NCBI GenBank assembly: GCA_044338255.1
Contig: JBIILZ010000023.1
Coordinates: forward strand, 1 to 40,960
Direction: 5' to 3'
Origin: CAIUVD01 sp044338255
GTDB lineage: Bacteria > Planctomycetota > UBA11346
DNA length: 40,960 nucleotides
In this document: positions 30,176-37,195 of the stretch, one piece after another
Layout of the letters: the number at the start of each line of letters is the position of its first letter
How positions within the stretch are numbered: the stretch's first letter is position 1
Notes under the pieces: model-generated
Seen by the model: only the letters and a program-made list of their open reading frames with translations
The model's database searches: none
Told to the model about the DNA's origin: nothing
Position numbers and translations under genes: made by a program

Positions 30176-30193
30176 ATGGCAGACTGTTGCCAT
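30176..30193 (+). promoter_or_regulatory. Palindromic operator before toxin-antitoxin operon
   Basis: ATGGCA and TGCCAT form a perfect 6-6-6 palindrome 13 bases before the antitoxin ATG. A related inverted pair, TTGCC/GGCAA, sits just upstream at 30154-30171, so TGGCA/TTGCC half-sites recur. Antitoxins usually repress their own operon through such sites. It lies in the 86-bp divergent gap shared with the primase gene. Confidence 0.55.
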
Positions 30194-30205
30194 ACGGAGC
30201 CTCCC

Positions 30206-30502
30206 ATGCAATTCCTGACCACCAGTGCGCTGCGCGACCCCAAGGCGTGGAATCGGATCAGCCACGGCCGCGCCATGGTGACCCGCGCCGGCAAACCCAT
30301 TGCCATCGTCATCCCGGTCACCGAGGGCGGATTCGAGGCAGCCATCGAGGAATCGAGCCGGATCGAAGGGTTGCAGGCGATGCGCAACATCCAGGAGCAG
30401 GCGCGCGCCCGTGGACTCGACACCATGACGACCGACGAGATCCAGGCCGAGATCAAGGCCGCCCGCAAGGAGCGGAAGGCGCGGCATGCGCGTCGTCCTT
30501 GA
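30206..30502 (+). CDS. Phd/YefM-type antitoxin
   Basis: The 98-residue protein starts at ATG 30206 with GGAG six bases upstream. The N-terminus MQFLTTSALRDPKAWNRISH, followed by GRAMVTRAGKPIAIVIPV, has the Phd/YefM layout: a DNA-binding fold with the loop 'V-T-R-x-G-K-P-x-A-I-V-I-P'. The C-terminal half is basic and helical (AEIKAARKERKARHARRP) and should wrap the toxin. Its last 17 bases overlap the PIN toxin gene. It should neutralise the toxin and, with it, repress through the palindrome upstream. The operon runs against the surrounding phage genes. Confidence 0.85.
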   Translation: MQFLTTSALRDPKAWNRISHGRAMVTRAGKPIAIVIPVTEGGFEAAIEESSRIEGLQAMRNIQEQARARGLDTMTTDEIQAEIKAARKERKARHARRP

Positions 30503-30905
30503 TACCAATGTGCTGGTGCAGTCCTTGATCGCAGCCCAAGGACCGGCCAACACGATCATCGGATTGGCGCTGACACGGTCGTTCGACCTGCTGGTCGACC
30601 CGCGCATCCGTGAGGAGTACGAGGATGTGCTGGCGCGTACCCGGTTCGGATTCCATCGGTCCGATGTCCAGCATCTGCTGAAACGCGTGGAGTTGGTGTC
30701 CACCCGCGTCATTGCGGCCCCACTGGCCGGCGGCTCGAAGGGCTTCCCGGACCTGGATGATGTGTTGTTCCTGGAGGTGGCCGTCAGCGGAAAGGCCCAG
30801 GCACTGGTGACGACCAACCTGCGGCACTTCCCGGCATCGCTGCGGCACGGCATCACCGTGGTTACTCCACTGGAGTTCGTGCAGCGGTTCGTCCACGTCG
30901 GATAA
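30486..30905 (+). CDS. PIN-domain ribonuclease toxin
   Basis: The 139-residue PIN-domain protein overlaps the antitoxin by 17 bases. It begins MRVVLDTNVLVQSLIAAQGP, with the first catalytic Asp in LDTN (residue 6). An acidic patch IREEYEDVLA follows, then PDLDDVLFLEVAVSGKAQAL supplies the next acidic residues, and the domain closes with LVTTNLRHFP. The final 'LVTxN' has Asn where many PIN proteins have Asp. The fold fits the VapC-like, COG1569 type. It should cut RNA once freed from the antitoxin. In a prophage such pairs serve maintenance or exclusion of rivals. A hairpin just after the stop (30909-30925) may end the transcript. Confidence 0.83.
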   Translation: MRVVLDTNVLVQSLIAAQGPANTIIGLALTRSFDLLVDPRIREEYEDVLARTRFGFHRSDVQHLLKRVELVSTRVIAAPLAGGSKGFPDLDDVLFLEVAVSGKAQALVTTNLRHFPASLRHGITVVTPLEFVQRFVHVG

Positions 30906-30908
30906 TCC

Positions 30909-30925
30909 AGCGTCGGAGCGACGTT
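30909..30925 (+). terminator. Hairpin after toxin gene
   Basis: AGCGTCG and CGACGTT pair (one G-T wobble) around a three-base loop, four bases after the toxin stop codon. It lies before the convergent zinc-ribbon-like gene. No U-tract follows, so termination is only a possibility. Confidence 0.35.
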
Positions 30926-30966
30926 GGGATCATGCGTGGAATGCGGTCGTGTCAGGGCACGATGCA

Positions 30967-31302
30967 TCAGCCTTCCGCCTCGATGCTGGCCGGATGCGAG
31001 GTCCACGGCAGGATGCTGCGCTCGACGATGGTCGCGACGCGCATCTGGCGGAAGCGGATCACCGACTCGTGGCCCTGCTCGCAGGTGCAGCGCAAGCCGA
31101 CGGTTGCACCGCCCTCGGGGTTGGGGATCGACGGGTCGATACGCAGGCCGTCGCGCCCGACCTGGACCTCGCCATGGGTCGAGCCGAGGGCGCGGCAGTC
31201 GAGGTGGCTGATGACGACCTGGCGGCTGTCGCAGACCGGGCAGGTGAGTAAACCGCGCTCGGGCGCCGGGGCAGCGATAGCGTTCATAACGATGATGTGC
31301 AT
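30967..31302 (-). CDS. Small zinc-ribbon-like phage protein
   Basis: The 111-residue protein begins MHIIVMNAIAAPAPERGLLT, with GGAG five bases before the ATG; Met6 is an alternative start. It has a CPVC pair followed by LDCRALGS and a CTCEQGHE cluster, so four to five cysteines and a histidine could bind zinc. After CPVC the sequence reads SRQVVISHLDC and continues to GLRIDPSIPNPEGG. It does not resemble a named family that I know. It sits 12 bases after the SF2 helicase stop in the same direction, and ends 62 bases before the toxin-antitoxin insertion. A nucleic-acid-binding accessory is plausible. Confidence 0.6.
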   Translation of the reverse strand: MHIIVMNAIAAPAPERGLLTCPVCDSRQVVISHLDCRALGSTHGEVQVGRDGLRIDPSIPNPEGGATVGLRCTCEQGHESVIRFRQMRVATIVERSILPWTSHPASIEAEG

Positions 31303-31314
31303 GGGATCTCCAGG

Positions 31315-33009
31315 TCAGAATGGGGGTTCGTCGTCGGGGTAGGTGGAAGCGGCAGCGAACTGCGGCACCGGTTCCTCACGGTCCTCGCCAGGCTGACGCG
31401 GATCGGGGATCGGTCCGAGGTCGTGATCGACGATCCGCTCAAAGTCCTCTCCGGCGACGGTGCGGACGGTGATGCGGGTGGTTGGCGCCAGCGCCCCATC
31501 GCAGGCCAGGCGGCAGGCTTCAGCGGTGGAGGTCGGCACCGGCTCGCGGCTGCGTGCCCGCCACCACACCTCGGCCTTGCCCCGGGCGTAGCCGATGTGC
31601 TCGAAGCAGACCCACTCCTTGTGGACCTGGCCCAGACCGACCTCGTACTCGACGCGCAGGGTGGTGGGCGCGTCGGGCGGAGCGCCACGCTTATGGTGAA
31701 CGGCAAAGCTAGTCGCCCGGACCGCATGCTCAGTGGTGGTCACCTGGCCTGAGAGCACGCCGGCCGAGGACGCCTCGCGTTCGTGCTTCTCCCGCTCTGG
31801 GGGCGGGAACTCGTAGCCGCACTGCGGGCAGCGGGCGAAGCCGGCGGCGATCACCGCCTGGCACTGCGGGCATTCCTTGGCCGGCGCCTGGCCATCGCCG
31901 GTACCAGGTTCCTTGATGGCCAGGGCATCGACCGGCCCATGCCGCAGGACGTTGCCACCGAAGTCGAGGACCAGGCAGTCCTGCTTGCCCGGCGCCAGAC
32001 GGAAGCCGCGCCCGACCATCTGGTAGTAGAGGCCGGGCGAGAGCGTCGGCCGCAGCAGCGCCACGCAGTCCACCTGGGGTGCATCAAAGCCCGTGGTCAG
32101 CACCGCGACATTCACCAGATAACGCAACTCACCGCGCTTGAAGCGGGCGATGATGCGGTCGCGCTCGGCATCCGGGGTGTGGCCGAAGATGCAGGCGACT
32201 TCGGCGCCAGTGGCGGTGGCGAGCGCCTTAGCCACATGCTCGCCGTGCTGTACTCCGGCGGCGAAGACCAGGCAGGCCTTCCGCTCGCGGGTGTGCTCTG
32301 CGATCTCGGCGCAGGCCGAAGCCACCAGGTCGTCAGCATCCATGAGGTGCTCGACCTCGTCGGCGACGAACTCGCCCCCGCGCACATGCAGGTGCGAGGT
32401 GTCGGCCTTGGCCTTGCCTGCCTTGCTGACCAGCGGCGACAAGAATCCGTCGCGGATCAGCTCCTTCACCCCGACCTCGTAGCAGACCGTGTTCAGGATG
32501 TTGTCGGGCGCACAGATCGCCCCGTCCTTGAGCCGGAATGGCGTAGCCGTCAGGCCGACCACCCGCAGACGCGGGTTGAGGCTGCGAGCATCCGCCAGGA
32601 AGGTCTGGTACATGCCTTCGCCGTCGGGCGGAATGAGGTGCGCCTCGTCGATGAGCACCACATCGAAGCGCCCGAGGTCGCTGGCCTTCTGGTAGACCGA
32701 CTGGATGCCGGCGACGATCACCGGGTGGTCGAGATCACGCCGCCGTAGCCCGGCCGAGTTCACACCGACCAGCAGATGTGTCAGGAAGCGCCCGGCCTGG
32801 GTGGCGTTTTGGTCGACCAATTCCTTCACATGCGTCAGCACCAGGATGCGCCCGTTCCAACGCTGCACGATATCGGCGCACAAGCGGCCGACGATGACGC
32901 CCTTGCCACCGCCGGTCGGGATGACCACGCAGGGGTTGTCATCCCGCTCGGCGAGGTGCTGGTAGACGGCCGCTACCGCCGCGTCCTGGTACGGGCGCAG
33001 ATGCATCAT
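31315..33009 (-). CDS. SF2 DEAH-type helicase with zinc ribbon
   Basis: The 564-residue protein has the full SF2 set. Motif I reads IPTGGGKG (30-37), DEAH motif II is LIDEAHL (119-125), motif III is GLTATPFR, and the C-lobe includes LVFAAGVQHGEHV, VLTTGFDAPQVD and QMVGRGFRLAPGK. A Cys4 ribbon, CPQCQAV with ARCPQCGYEF, lies near 395. The motif I residue after the lysine is Gly, where Ser or Thr normally contacts the Mg-nucleotide. The codon is clearly GGC, so activity may be altered. Such phage helicases are common in replication modules. It overlaps the upstream gene as TAATG. Confidence 0.88.
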   Translation of the reverse strand: MMHLRPYQDAAVAAVYQHLAERDDNPCVVIPTGGGKGVIVGRLCADIVQRWNGRILVLTHVKELVDQNATQAGRFLTHLLVGVNSAGLRRRDLDHPVIVAGIQSVYQKASDLGRFDVVLIDEAHLIPPDGEGMYQTFLADARSLNPRLRVVGLTATPFRLKDGAICAPDNILNTVCYEVGVKELIRDGFLSPLVSKAGKAKADTSHLHVRGGEFVADEVEHLMDADDLVASACAEIAEHTRERKACLVFAAGVQHGEHVAKALATATGAEVACIFGHTPDAERDRIIARFKRGELRYLVNVAVLTTGFDAPQVDCVALLRPTLSPGLYYQMVGRGFRLAPGKQDCLVLDFGGNVLRHGPVDALAIKEPGTGDGQAPAKECPQCQAVIAAGFARCPQCGYEFPPPEREKHEREASSAGVLSGQVTTTEHAVRATSFAVHHKRGAPPDAPTTLRVEYEVGLGQVHKEWVCFEHIGYARGKAEVWWRARSREPVPTSTAEACRLACDGALAPTTRITVRTVAGEDFERIVDHDLGPIPDPRQPGEDREEPVPQFAAASTYPDDEPPF

Positions 33010-33347
33010 TAGGCCACCAGGCTCCGCGTTTTCGCAGCCGCATGACGGATGACCTCGTGACCGCAGGGCAGTTGCCCGTCGAGGACACGCTGGGCCTGAT
33101 CGTTGCGGACCTTCCCCGAGCGATCGACCTGGTGGAAACAGCGAGCCGTGGCGCGGACGACAGCGACGAAGCCGTGGACCCGGAGCAGGTTTTCCCAGCC
33201 GAGCCGTTGCACCGAGCCCGGTTCACCGAGGTCGGCCAGGAGCGCCAGGAACGGGAGACCGTCCGTTGGCAGTTCGTGGCGGTTGGGCTTGATCTGGTAG
33301 GGACGCCGGATGCCCTCGGCGTCGAGGAACGGTGTGCTGTCGTTCAT
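33009..33347 (-). CDS. Hypothetical phage protein (112 aa)
   Basis: This 112-residue protein begins MNDSTPFLDAEGIRRPYQIK. It contains LPFLALLADLGEPGSVQRLG and VHGFVAVVRATARCFHQVDR, and a C-terminal LPCGHEVIRHAAAKTRSL. The CGHE near the end, with one more Cys, is too little for a confident metal site. No family recognised. It overlaps the RuvC-like gene by four bases and the helicase by one, so it belongs to the replication-recombination operon and is probably a helper of one of them. Confidence 0.6.
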   Translation of the reverse strand: MNDSTPFLDAEGIRRPYQIKPNRHELPTDGLPFLALLADLGEPGSVQRLGWENLLRVHGFVAVVRATARCFHQVDRSGKVRNDQAQRVLDGQLPCGHEVIRHAAAKTRSLVA

Positions 33348-33832
33348 GTGTGCTCCAGGAGGCGGCCGTGCTCGGCCAGGCAGAGGGCGTCGGCGAGACC
33401 GTCGTGGGGTACGCGGCAGCCCGGGAGGATGAGGTCGGAACTGGGCCAGCGGCTGGTGCAGAAGCGGATGGCCCCGTCCTTGTCGTGCGGCAGACCCGCC
33501 AGGACGCGCTTCTTCCAGGCCGTGGGCATGACCAGCACCACGGGGATGCCCAGGGCGGCGCAGACGCCTCGAACCATGCCCCAGCCGGTGCCGAAGCGGA
33601 AGGTCGAGGCCACGCCTTGCTTGGGCATGGCGCCGACCCGCTCCAGGCAGACGCGGCCGATATCCTGGTGGCTGTCGAAGCAGCGGAGCGAGCGCAGGAG
33701 GTCTGCGATCCCTGCCGCATGCACCTCGCCGCCGGCCACCGGCATGGGCCAGAGGCCCACGACGGCGCCGGTGGGATCGAGGGCGGCGAGGCCGCCCTTC
33801 AGACCCGGGTCGATACCGACGGAGAGGCGCAT
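33344..33832 (-). CDS. RuvC-like Holliday junction resolvase
   Basis: The 162-residue protein has the RNase H-fold of phage RuvC-type resolvases. It starts MRLSVGIDPGLKGGLAALDP, with the first catalytic Asp in GIDPG. A second acidic position lies in VCLERVGAMPKQG, and the C-terminal acidic motif is PHDGLADALCLAEHG. The 'GxGxxxG'-like FGTGWGMVRGVCAALGIPVV and the MPTAWKK segment are usual in this group. It would resolve branched DNA during replication or packaging. It lies between the DUF669 gene and the small unknown, five bases from the former, next to the Sak4-like ATPase and the exonuclease. That makes a full phage recombination set. Confidence 0.82.
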   Translation of the reverse strand: MRLSVGIDPGLKGGLAALDPTGAVVGLWPMPVAGGEVHAAGIADLLRSLRCFDSHQDIGRVCLERVGAMPKQGVASTFRFGTGWGMVRGVCAALGIPVVLVMPTAWKKRVLAGLPHDKDGAIRFCTSRWPSSDLILPGCRVPHDGLADALCLAEHGRLLEHT

Positions 33833-33836
33833 CGCC

Positions 33837-34304
33837 TCAGCCCTTCCGCAGCCAGGGCGGGGTGGCCGCGCCGCCGACGGCGCCGGCCTGCTGCGGGACG
33901 CCGGCCGCGGCGTCCTTCTTCGCCCAGGCGGTGACCTCGTTGGTCATCTCGCCGTTGTCCTCGCGCTTCTTCAGCTTCACGGTGACGGTCATCGGCAGGT
34001 TGTGCAGCTCGGCCGAATCCTTCGGCGCCATGACCCCGACCGCGCGGCAGATCGAGGACAACTCGCCGCGGGCGATCTGCACCGTCTGGACGTTCGGGTG
34101 CTGGAGATTGTGGCGTGACCAGACCTTCCGGCCCTTGTGCTCGCCATCGAGGACCTGGTACTCGAGTTCGAGGTACTGGCCGGAGCCGTTCTTGGTCGGC
34201 TTCATCTCGCTGGCCGAGATGGCGGCGGCGTACTTGCCGGCGGGGATGGGGTCCTTGCCCGAACTGGGCTCGACCTGGTTGGCGTCGAAGTTGAGAGTGG
34301 CCAT
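33837..34304 (-). CDS. DUF669-type DNA-binding protein
   Basis: The start is ATG 34304 (MATLNFDANQVEPSSGKDPI). A longer frame to 34541 is a Pro/Arg-rich shadow. The 155-residue product has the DUF669 layout: N-F-D-A/P, then IPAGKYAAAISASEMKPTKN, GSGQYLELEYQVLDGEHKGR, and VQTVQIARGELSSICRAVGV. The C-terminal VGGAATPPWLRKG is basic and flexible. DUF669 proteins sit beside phage recombinases and are thought to be single-strand DNA-binding proteins. Here it lies between the Sak4-like ATPase and the RuvC-like nuclease, supporting that role. Confidence 0.8.
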   Translation of the reverse strand: MATLNFDANQVEPSSGKDPIPAGKYAAAISASEMKPTKNGSGQYLELEYQVLDGEHKGRKVWSRHNLQHPNVQTVQIARGELSSICRAVGVMAPKDSAELHNLPMTVTVKLKKREDNGEMTNEVTAWAKKDAAAGVPQQAGAVGGAATPPWLRKG

Positions 34305-34318
34305 GGGGTGTCCTTGGT

Positions 34319-35068
34319 TCAGCGGGTGACGGGGGTCGGGAGGTGCTTGGCGAACTCGCTCCAGGCGAGCGGCAGCTCGTCGGGCAGGCCCAGCCGGTTC
34401 TTCGCCAGGTGGCTGGGGCGTTCGGTGGTGCGCAGCACGCGCTCGCCGGTGCCGAGGCCCTGGACGCGCTTCTGGTTGAAGCCCTCCTCGGTCGCCTTGG
34501 TGAAGACCTTGTAGGTGGCGAAGAGCACCTCGTCCGACCACTCGGCGACCATCGCCGCCGCGGTCTTGTGCAGGCGCGGGACATAGCGGTCGTAGGCCTC
34601 GGTCTCGGGGTTCTCGAAGCGCTCGATGCGGGCGTGGGCGATGAGGATGACGGTCATCCCCTTGCGGTCGCGCAGGGCGGTGAGGCCGTCGAGCACGTCG
34701 CGCCAGTGCTGGAGCGCGAAGGCGTAGCCCTTGCCGTAGCCGATGTCCTCGATCGAGGCGACCTGGCGGGTCTGGCAGACCTTGGCCCAGATCAGGCGCT
34801 CCAGCCAGTCGAGGCTGTCGATCACCACGGTGCGGTAGCTGTGGTCCTCCTGGTAGAGCGAACCCAGCGACTGCAGGATCTCATCGAAGGACTGCGCGAC
34901 CGGGAATTTGTGGCAGTCGATCTCGTTCAGGCCGTCCTCGGTCTGGACGACGATCGGCGCGGGCGCGCAGGTGGCGAAGGTGCTTTTGCCGACGCCGGCG
35001 GTGCCGTAGACGGTCATGCGACGGGGGCCGGGCTTCGCGCCCGTGAGGATGTTGGCGAGGAGGCTCAT
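34319..35068 (-). CDS. Sak4-like RecA-fold ATPase (AAA_24)
   Basis: The start is ATG 35068 (MSLLANILTGAKPGPRRMTV). A longer frame to 35230 is a shadow of the exonuclease gene. The 249-residue product has Walker A GTAGVGKST (22-30), Walker B YRTVVIDSLDWLERL, then MTVILIAHARIERFENPETE and a C-terminal TERPSHLAKNRLGLPDELPL. This is the signature of phage Sak4-type recombination mediators, which pair single strands together with an exonuclease and SSB. It lies directly between the PD-(D/E)XK exonuclease and the DUF669 protein, completing that set. Confidence 0.85.
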   Translation of the reverse strand: MSLLANILTGAKPGPRRMTVYGTAGVGKSTFATCAPAPIVVQTEDGLNEIDCHKFPVAQSFDEILQSLGSLYQEDHSYRTVVIDSLDWLERLIWAKVCQTRQVASIEDIGYGKGYAFALQHWRDVLDGLTALRDRKGMTVILIAHARIERFENPETEAYDRYVPRLHKTAAAMVAEWSDEVLFATYKVFTKATEEGFNQKRVQGLGTGERVLRTTERPSHLAKNRLGLPDELPLAWSEFAKHLPTPVTR

Positions 35069-35091
35069 GGTTGGTCCTTGGAGGTGTTGCT

Positions 35092-35931
35092 TCAGCCGAG
35101 GTAGTCGAAGGTGCGGACGGATTCGTAGCCGGTCGGCCAGCGGTCCTGGGCGCGGCAGATCTTCAGCCGCTCGATCCCGGCGAGGTTCTCGCGCGCTGCG
35201 GCGTCGAGGACCTGCTCGCTGAAGCGCCACACGCCGACACGGAAGGGCTCGGCCTTCTCCACCGCGATGATGTGGACCTCGGGCATCCGGCCCGCGGCCT
35301 GGCCGAGGATGGAGCGGTAGAACGCGAGCTGATGCGCATACCCGAACGAGCGCGCCTGCAGCTCCAGGTAGTCCAGGTTATCGATCGTCTTGAGGTCGAT
35401 GAGGCCACGCTCGGGATGCGTCCAGTCGATGCGGATCTGACTGGCCAGGCCGCCGTATTCAGCGCGAACCACACCCTCGGCGGCACCGTCCGCGAGCAGG
35501 GCGGTGGCGGCGTCGTGTCCGCGCACCGCCTGGGCCAGGCGATCGCAGAGATCAGCGGTGTCCTGGCTGATCGCCGGCTTGCCGATGGTCTCGGCCCATT
35601 CGGCGTAGGCCTTGGTGTCCTGGCCGTAGGGCTTGTTGGTCTTGGGGTTGATCGGACCGCCGATGGCGAAGCGGCGCTGGAACTCGGCCTCGCCCTCCAG
35701 CACGCGGCAGTGGGCAGCGCGACCGATCACGAAGGCGGCGCGCTCCTCATCGTGCACCAGGCCGAGGCGCTTCTTGTGGTACAGCAACGGATTCTTGCGG
35801 AATTCCGCCAGGGCGTGGGACGAGAGGCAGTCGGCGCGCCGGGCGGCGTAGACCGTCTCGGGCTCGACCAGCAGGTGGTCGGTGAAGGGCGCAGCGGATC
35901 CGGCGCGGGGGCGATCGAAGATGGTGGTCAT
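35092..35931 (-). CDS. PD-(D/E)XK exonuclease (RecE/Exo VIII-like)
   Basis: The start is ATG 35931 (MTTIFDRPRAGSAAPFTDHL). An upstream in-frame Met gives a Pro-rich N-terminus and is not used. The 279-residue protein carries the fold's elements: CLSSHALAEFRKNPLLYHKK, FVIGRAAHCRVLEGEAEF, the catalytic core AEYGGLASQIRIDW, then RGLIDLKTIDNLDYLE and SFGYAHQLAFYR. ID and DLK supply the active-site acid and lysine. It resembles the C-terminal nuclease of RecE and DUF3799-type phage exonucleases, which digest 5' strands for recombination. It is the first gene after promoter element P2, which ends 89 bases upstream. Confidence 0.85.
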   Translation of the reverse strand: MTTIFDRPRAGSAAPFTDHLLVEPETVYAARRADCLSSHALAEFRKNPLLYHKKRLGLVHDEERAAFVIGRAAHCRVLEGEAEFQRRFAIGGPINPKTNKPYGQDTKAYAEWAETIGKPAISQDTADLCDRLAQAVRGHDAATALLADGAAEGVVRAEYGGLASQIRIDWTHPERGLIDLKTIDNLDYLELQARSFGYAHQLAFYRSILGQAAGRMPEVHIIAVEKAEPFRVGVWRFSEQVLDAAARENLAGIERLKICRAQDRWPTGYESVRTFDYLG

Positions 35932-36020
35932 GGACGTCTCGTTGGTTTTGGGTTGAGGGTGATGGCCCCCACGACGCGCTGGACGCTGGGTCGGGGGGGT
36001 CGCCTGGAGTCGGGGGGCCA

Positions 36021-36061
36021 TCTACCCGTAATATTCGGAGAAGTGGTCTCGGCAGTCCGGC
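36021..36061 (-). promoter_or_regulatory. Phage-specific promoter candidate P2 (recombination operon)
   Basis: This is the second copy of the bipartite element on the minus strand, GCCGGACTG and CCGAATATTACGGGTAGA 14 bases apart. Its upstream edge is two bases from the stop of the sigma-like gene, and its downstream edge is 89 bases before the exonuclease start. The first gene on the resulting transcript would be the exonuclease, followed by the ATPase, DUF669, RuvC-like and helicase genes. Confidence 0.7.
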
Positions 36062-36062
36062 G

Positions 36063-36653
36063 TCAGATTGCCGACCCATCCAGACCGGCCCGGCTGAAGG
36101 CCAGCCGGAGGCGGGCCACGGCTTCGTAAAAGCTGCTTTTCTTGAGTCCGAGTTCGCGCCAGGCGTCCTTCGGTTCGCTGCCCATCAGCTGGTGCGCGAT
36201 GCGGCGGAGATCGCCGGGCAGGCCTTCCAGGACCTGGGCGACATCGATGGAGAGATCGGTGCGGTGGATGTCCCGGGCACCCGACTCGTCACGCGGCTCC
36301 CGACCGGCCGGCTCGACGAAGACGCCCTCGTCGAGTTGTCCCGACGTGCGGTCCGTCGGCATGGCCGTCACCGTGCCCCAGCCGCGCTTGATGGCCGTGC
36401 GTTCCCGGACGAGGTCGAGCAGTCGCGCCTTGATGACGCGGTTGGCGAAGGTGTGCCAGCACGACCTGGCCGGATTGAAGGAGGCACGCATCTCCAGGAG
36501 CCAGAGGCGCAGGTCCTGTTTCAGATCGTCGTGGTCGGCCTCGACGAAACCGTAGCTGCCGATGACGGCGCCGGTGATACGGTCGATCCATTCGTCGATG
36601 CGCGCATCGATGATGGTGTCGGAGGAGGAGGGGCTGTTGCTGCAGGTCGCCAT
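36063..36653 (-). CDS. Phage-encoded sigma-70-like factor
   Basis: The start is ATG 36653 with GGAG six bases upstream; a longer frame to 36821 has no conserved features. The 196-residue product looks like a small sigma factor. A region-2-like helix pair runs through DHDDLKQDLRLWLLEMRASF, then FANRVIKARLLDLVRERTAI. A charged linker follows, and a region-4-like HTH LEGLPGDLRRIAHQLMG, then DAWRELGLKKSSFYEAVARL. Size fits phage or ECF factors. An alternative is a sigma-like activator or antiterminator. The stop lies two bases before promoter element P2, and matching elements precede two other modules. I infer it reads these. It has no such element itself, so it may be made from host promoters first. 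Confidence 0.7.
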   Translation of the reverse strand: MATCSNSPSSSDTIIDARIDEWIDRITGAVIGSYGFVEADHDDLKQDLRLWLLEMRASFNPARSCWHTFANRVIKARLLDLVRERTAIKRGWGTVTAMPTDRTSGQLDEGVFVEPAGREPRDESGARDIHRTDLSIDVAQVLEGLPGDLRRIAHQLMGSEPKDAWRELGLKKSSFYEAVARLRLAFSRAGLDGSAI

Positions 36654-36869
36654 GGGCGGCTCCGGAGAAAGCGCCCGTTGGGGGGCGCGGGTGATGACCC
36701 CCGGCCCGATGTGCAGCAACGACCCCCAACCTCTCGACTCCCCCAGCTCCGGACCTTGCCCTGACACGACTTGCGCTCGCGTGCGGGCTCCCCGCCATGT
36801 GCAGCATGAGCGCACCTGCACGACCTCTGAACCAGCGGGTCGAAATTCCGGTTTGCGTCCGGCTTGGCC

Positions 36870-36910
36870 GCCGGACTGCGGAGGCCCTGATTCCGAATAT
36901 TACCGGTAGA
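36870..36910 (+). promoter_or_regulatory. Phage-specific promoter candidate P3 (recombinase operon)
   Basis: The third copy lies on the plus strand, GCCGGACTG and CCGAATATTACCGGTAGA 14 bases apart (one base differs from P1 and P2), 62 bases before the first plus-strand gene. It is in the 319-bp divergent gap 36654-36972. That gap also has a GCGCCC/GGGCGC hairpin at 36671-36688, just upstream of the sigma gene's ribosome binding site, and a GTCCGG/CCGGAC stem around the upstream block. Nothing else stands out in the gap. Confidence 0.7.
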
Positions 36911-36972
36911 GACCTCGCTGGGGTCCGCGGCCAACACCGGCGTCGCGGCGGCAGAGGTTCCCGGATTCCACC

Positions 36973-37185
36973 ATGCCTTCAGCCAAGTCCCTTCATGTGG
37001 CGGAAATCAGCGATCCCCGGCGTGTCATCGTCACGCTGCTGGCTCGTGGCCTGCTCCGGGCGCTGCGGCGGTCACATGACTTGAATGACGCAGCATCGGA
37101 GACTGAACCCCAGGTCGGCGCGACCCACGTTGCTGTATGCGATCCCGCTGGGATTGATGGAACCACGACGCCACGAGCGTCGTGA
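36973..37185 (+). CDS. Small protein before recombinase module (70 aa)
   Basis: I do not recognise this 70-residue protein with confidence. It starts MPSAKSLHVAEISDPRRVIV, and TLLARGLLRALRRSH is a basic helix. The remainder (ASETEPQVGATHVAVCDPAG) is less structured. In other genomes I recall short proteins with a 'I-x-D-P-R-R-V' start ahead of DUF2924-recombinase pairs, which suggests a regulator or partner of the module. The Shine-Dalgarno is weak. The stop falls ten bases before the DUF2924 start, and P3 lies 62 bases upstream, so all four genes would be on one transcript. The C-terminal 20 residues may be a shadow. Confidence 0.5.
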   Translation: MPSAKSLHVAEISDPRRVIVTLLARGLLRALRRSHDLNDAASETEPQVGATHVAVCDPAGIDGTTTPRAS

Positions 37186-37195
37186 GGAGATATCC

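Noticed and set aside
37085..37195. Longer start for the DUF2924 protein
   Set aside because: The extra 37 residues lack conservation in style, and ATG 37196 has AGGAG seven bases upstream.
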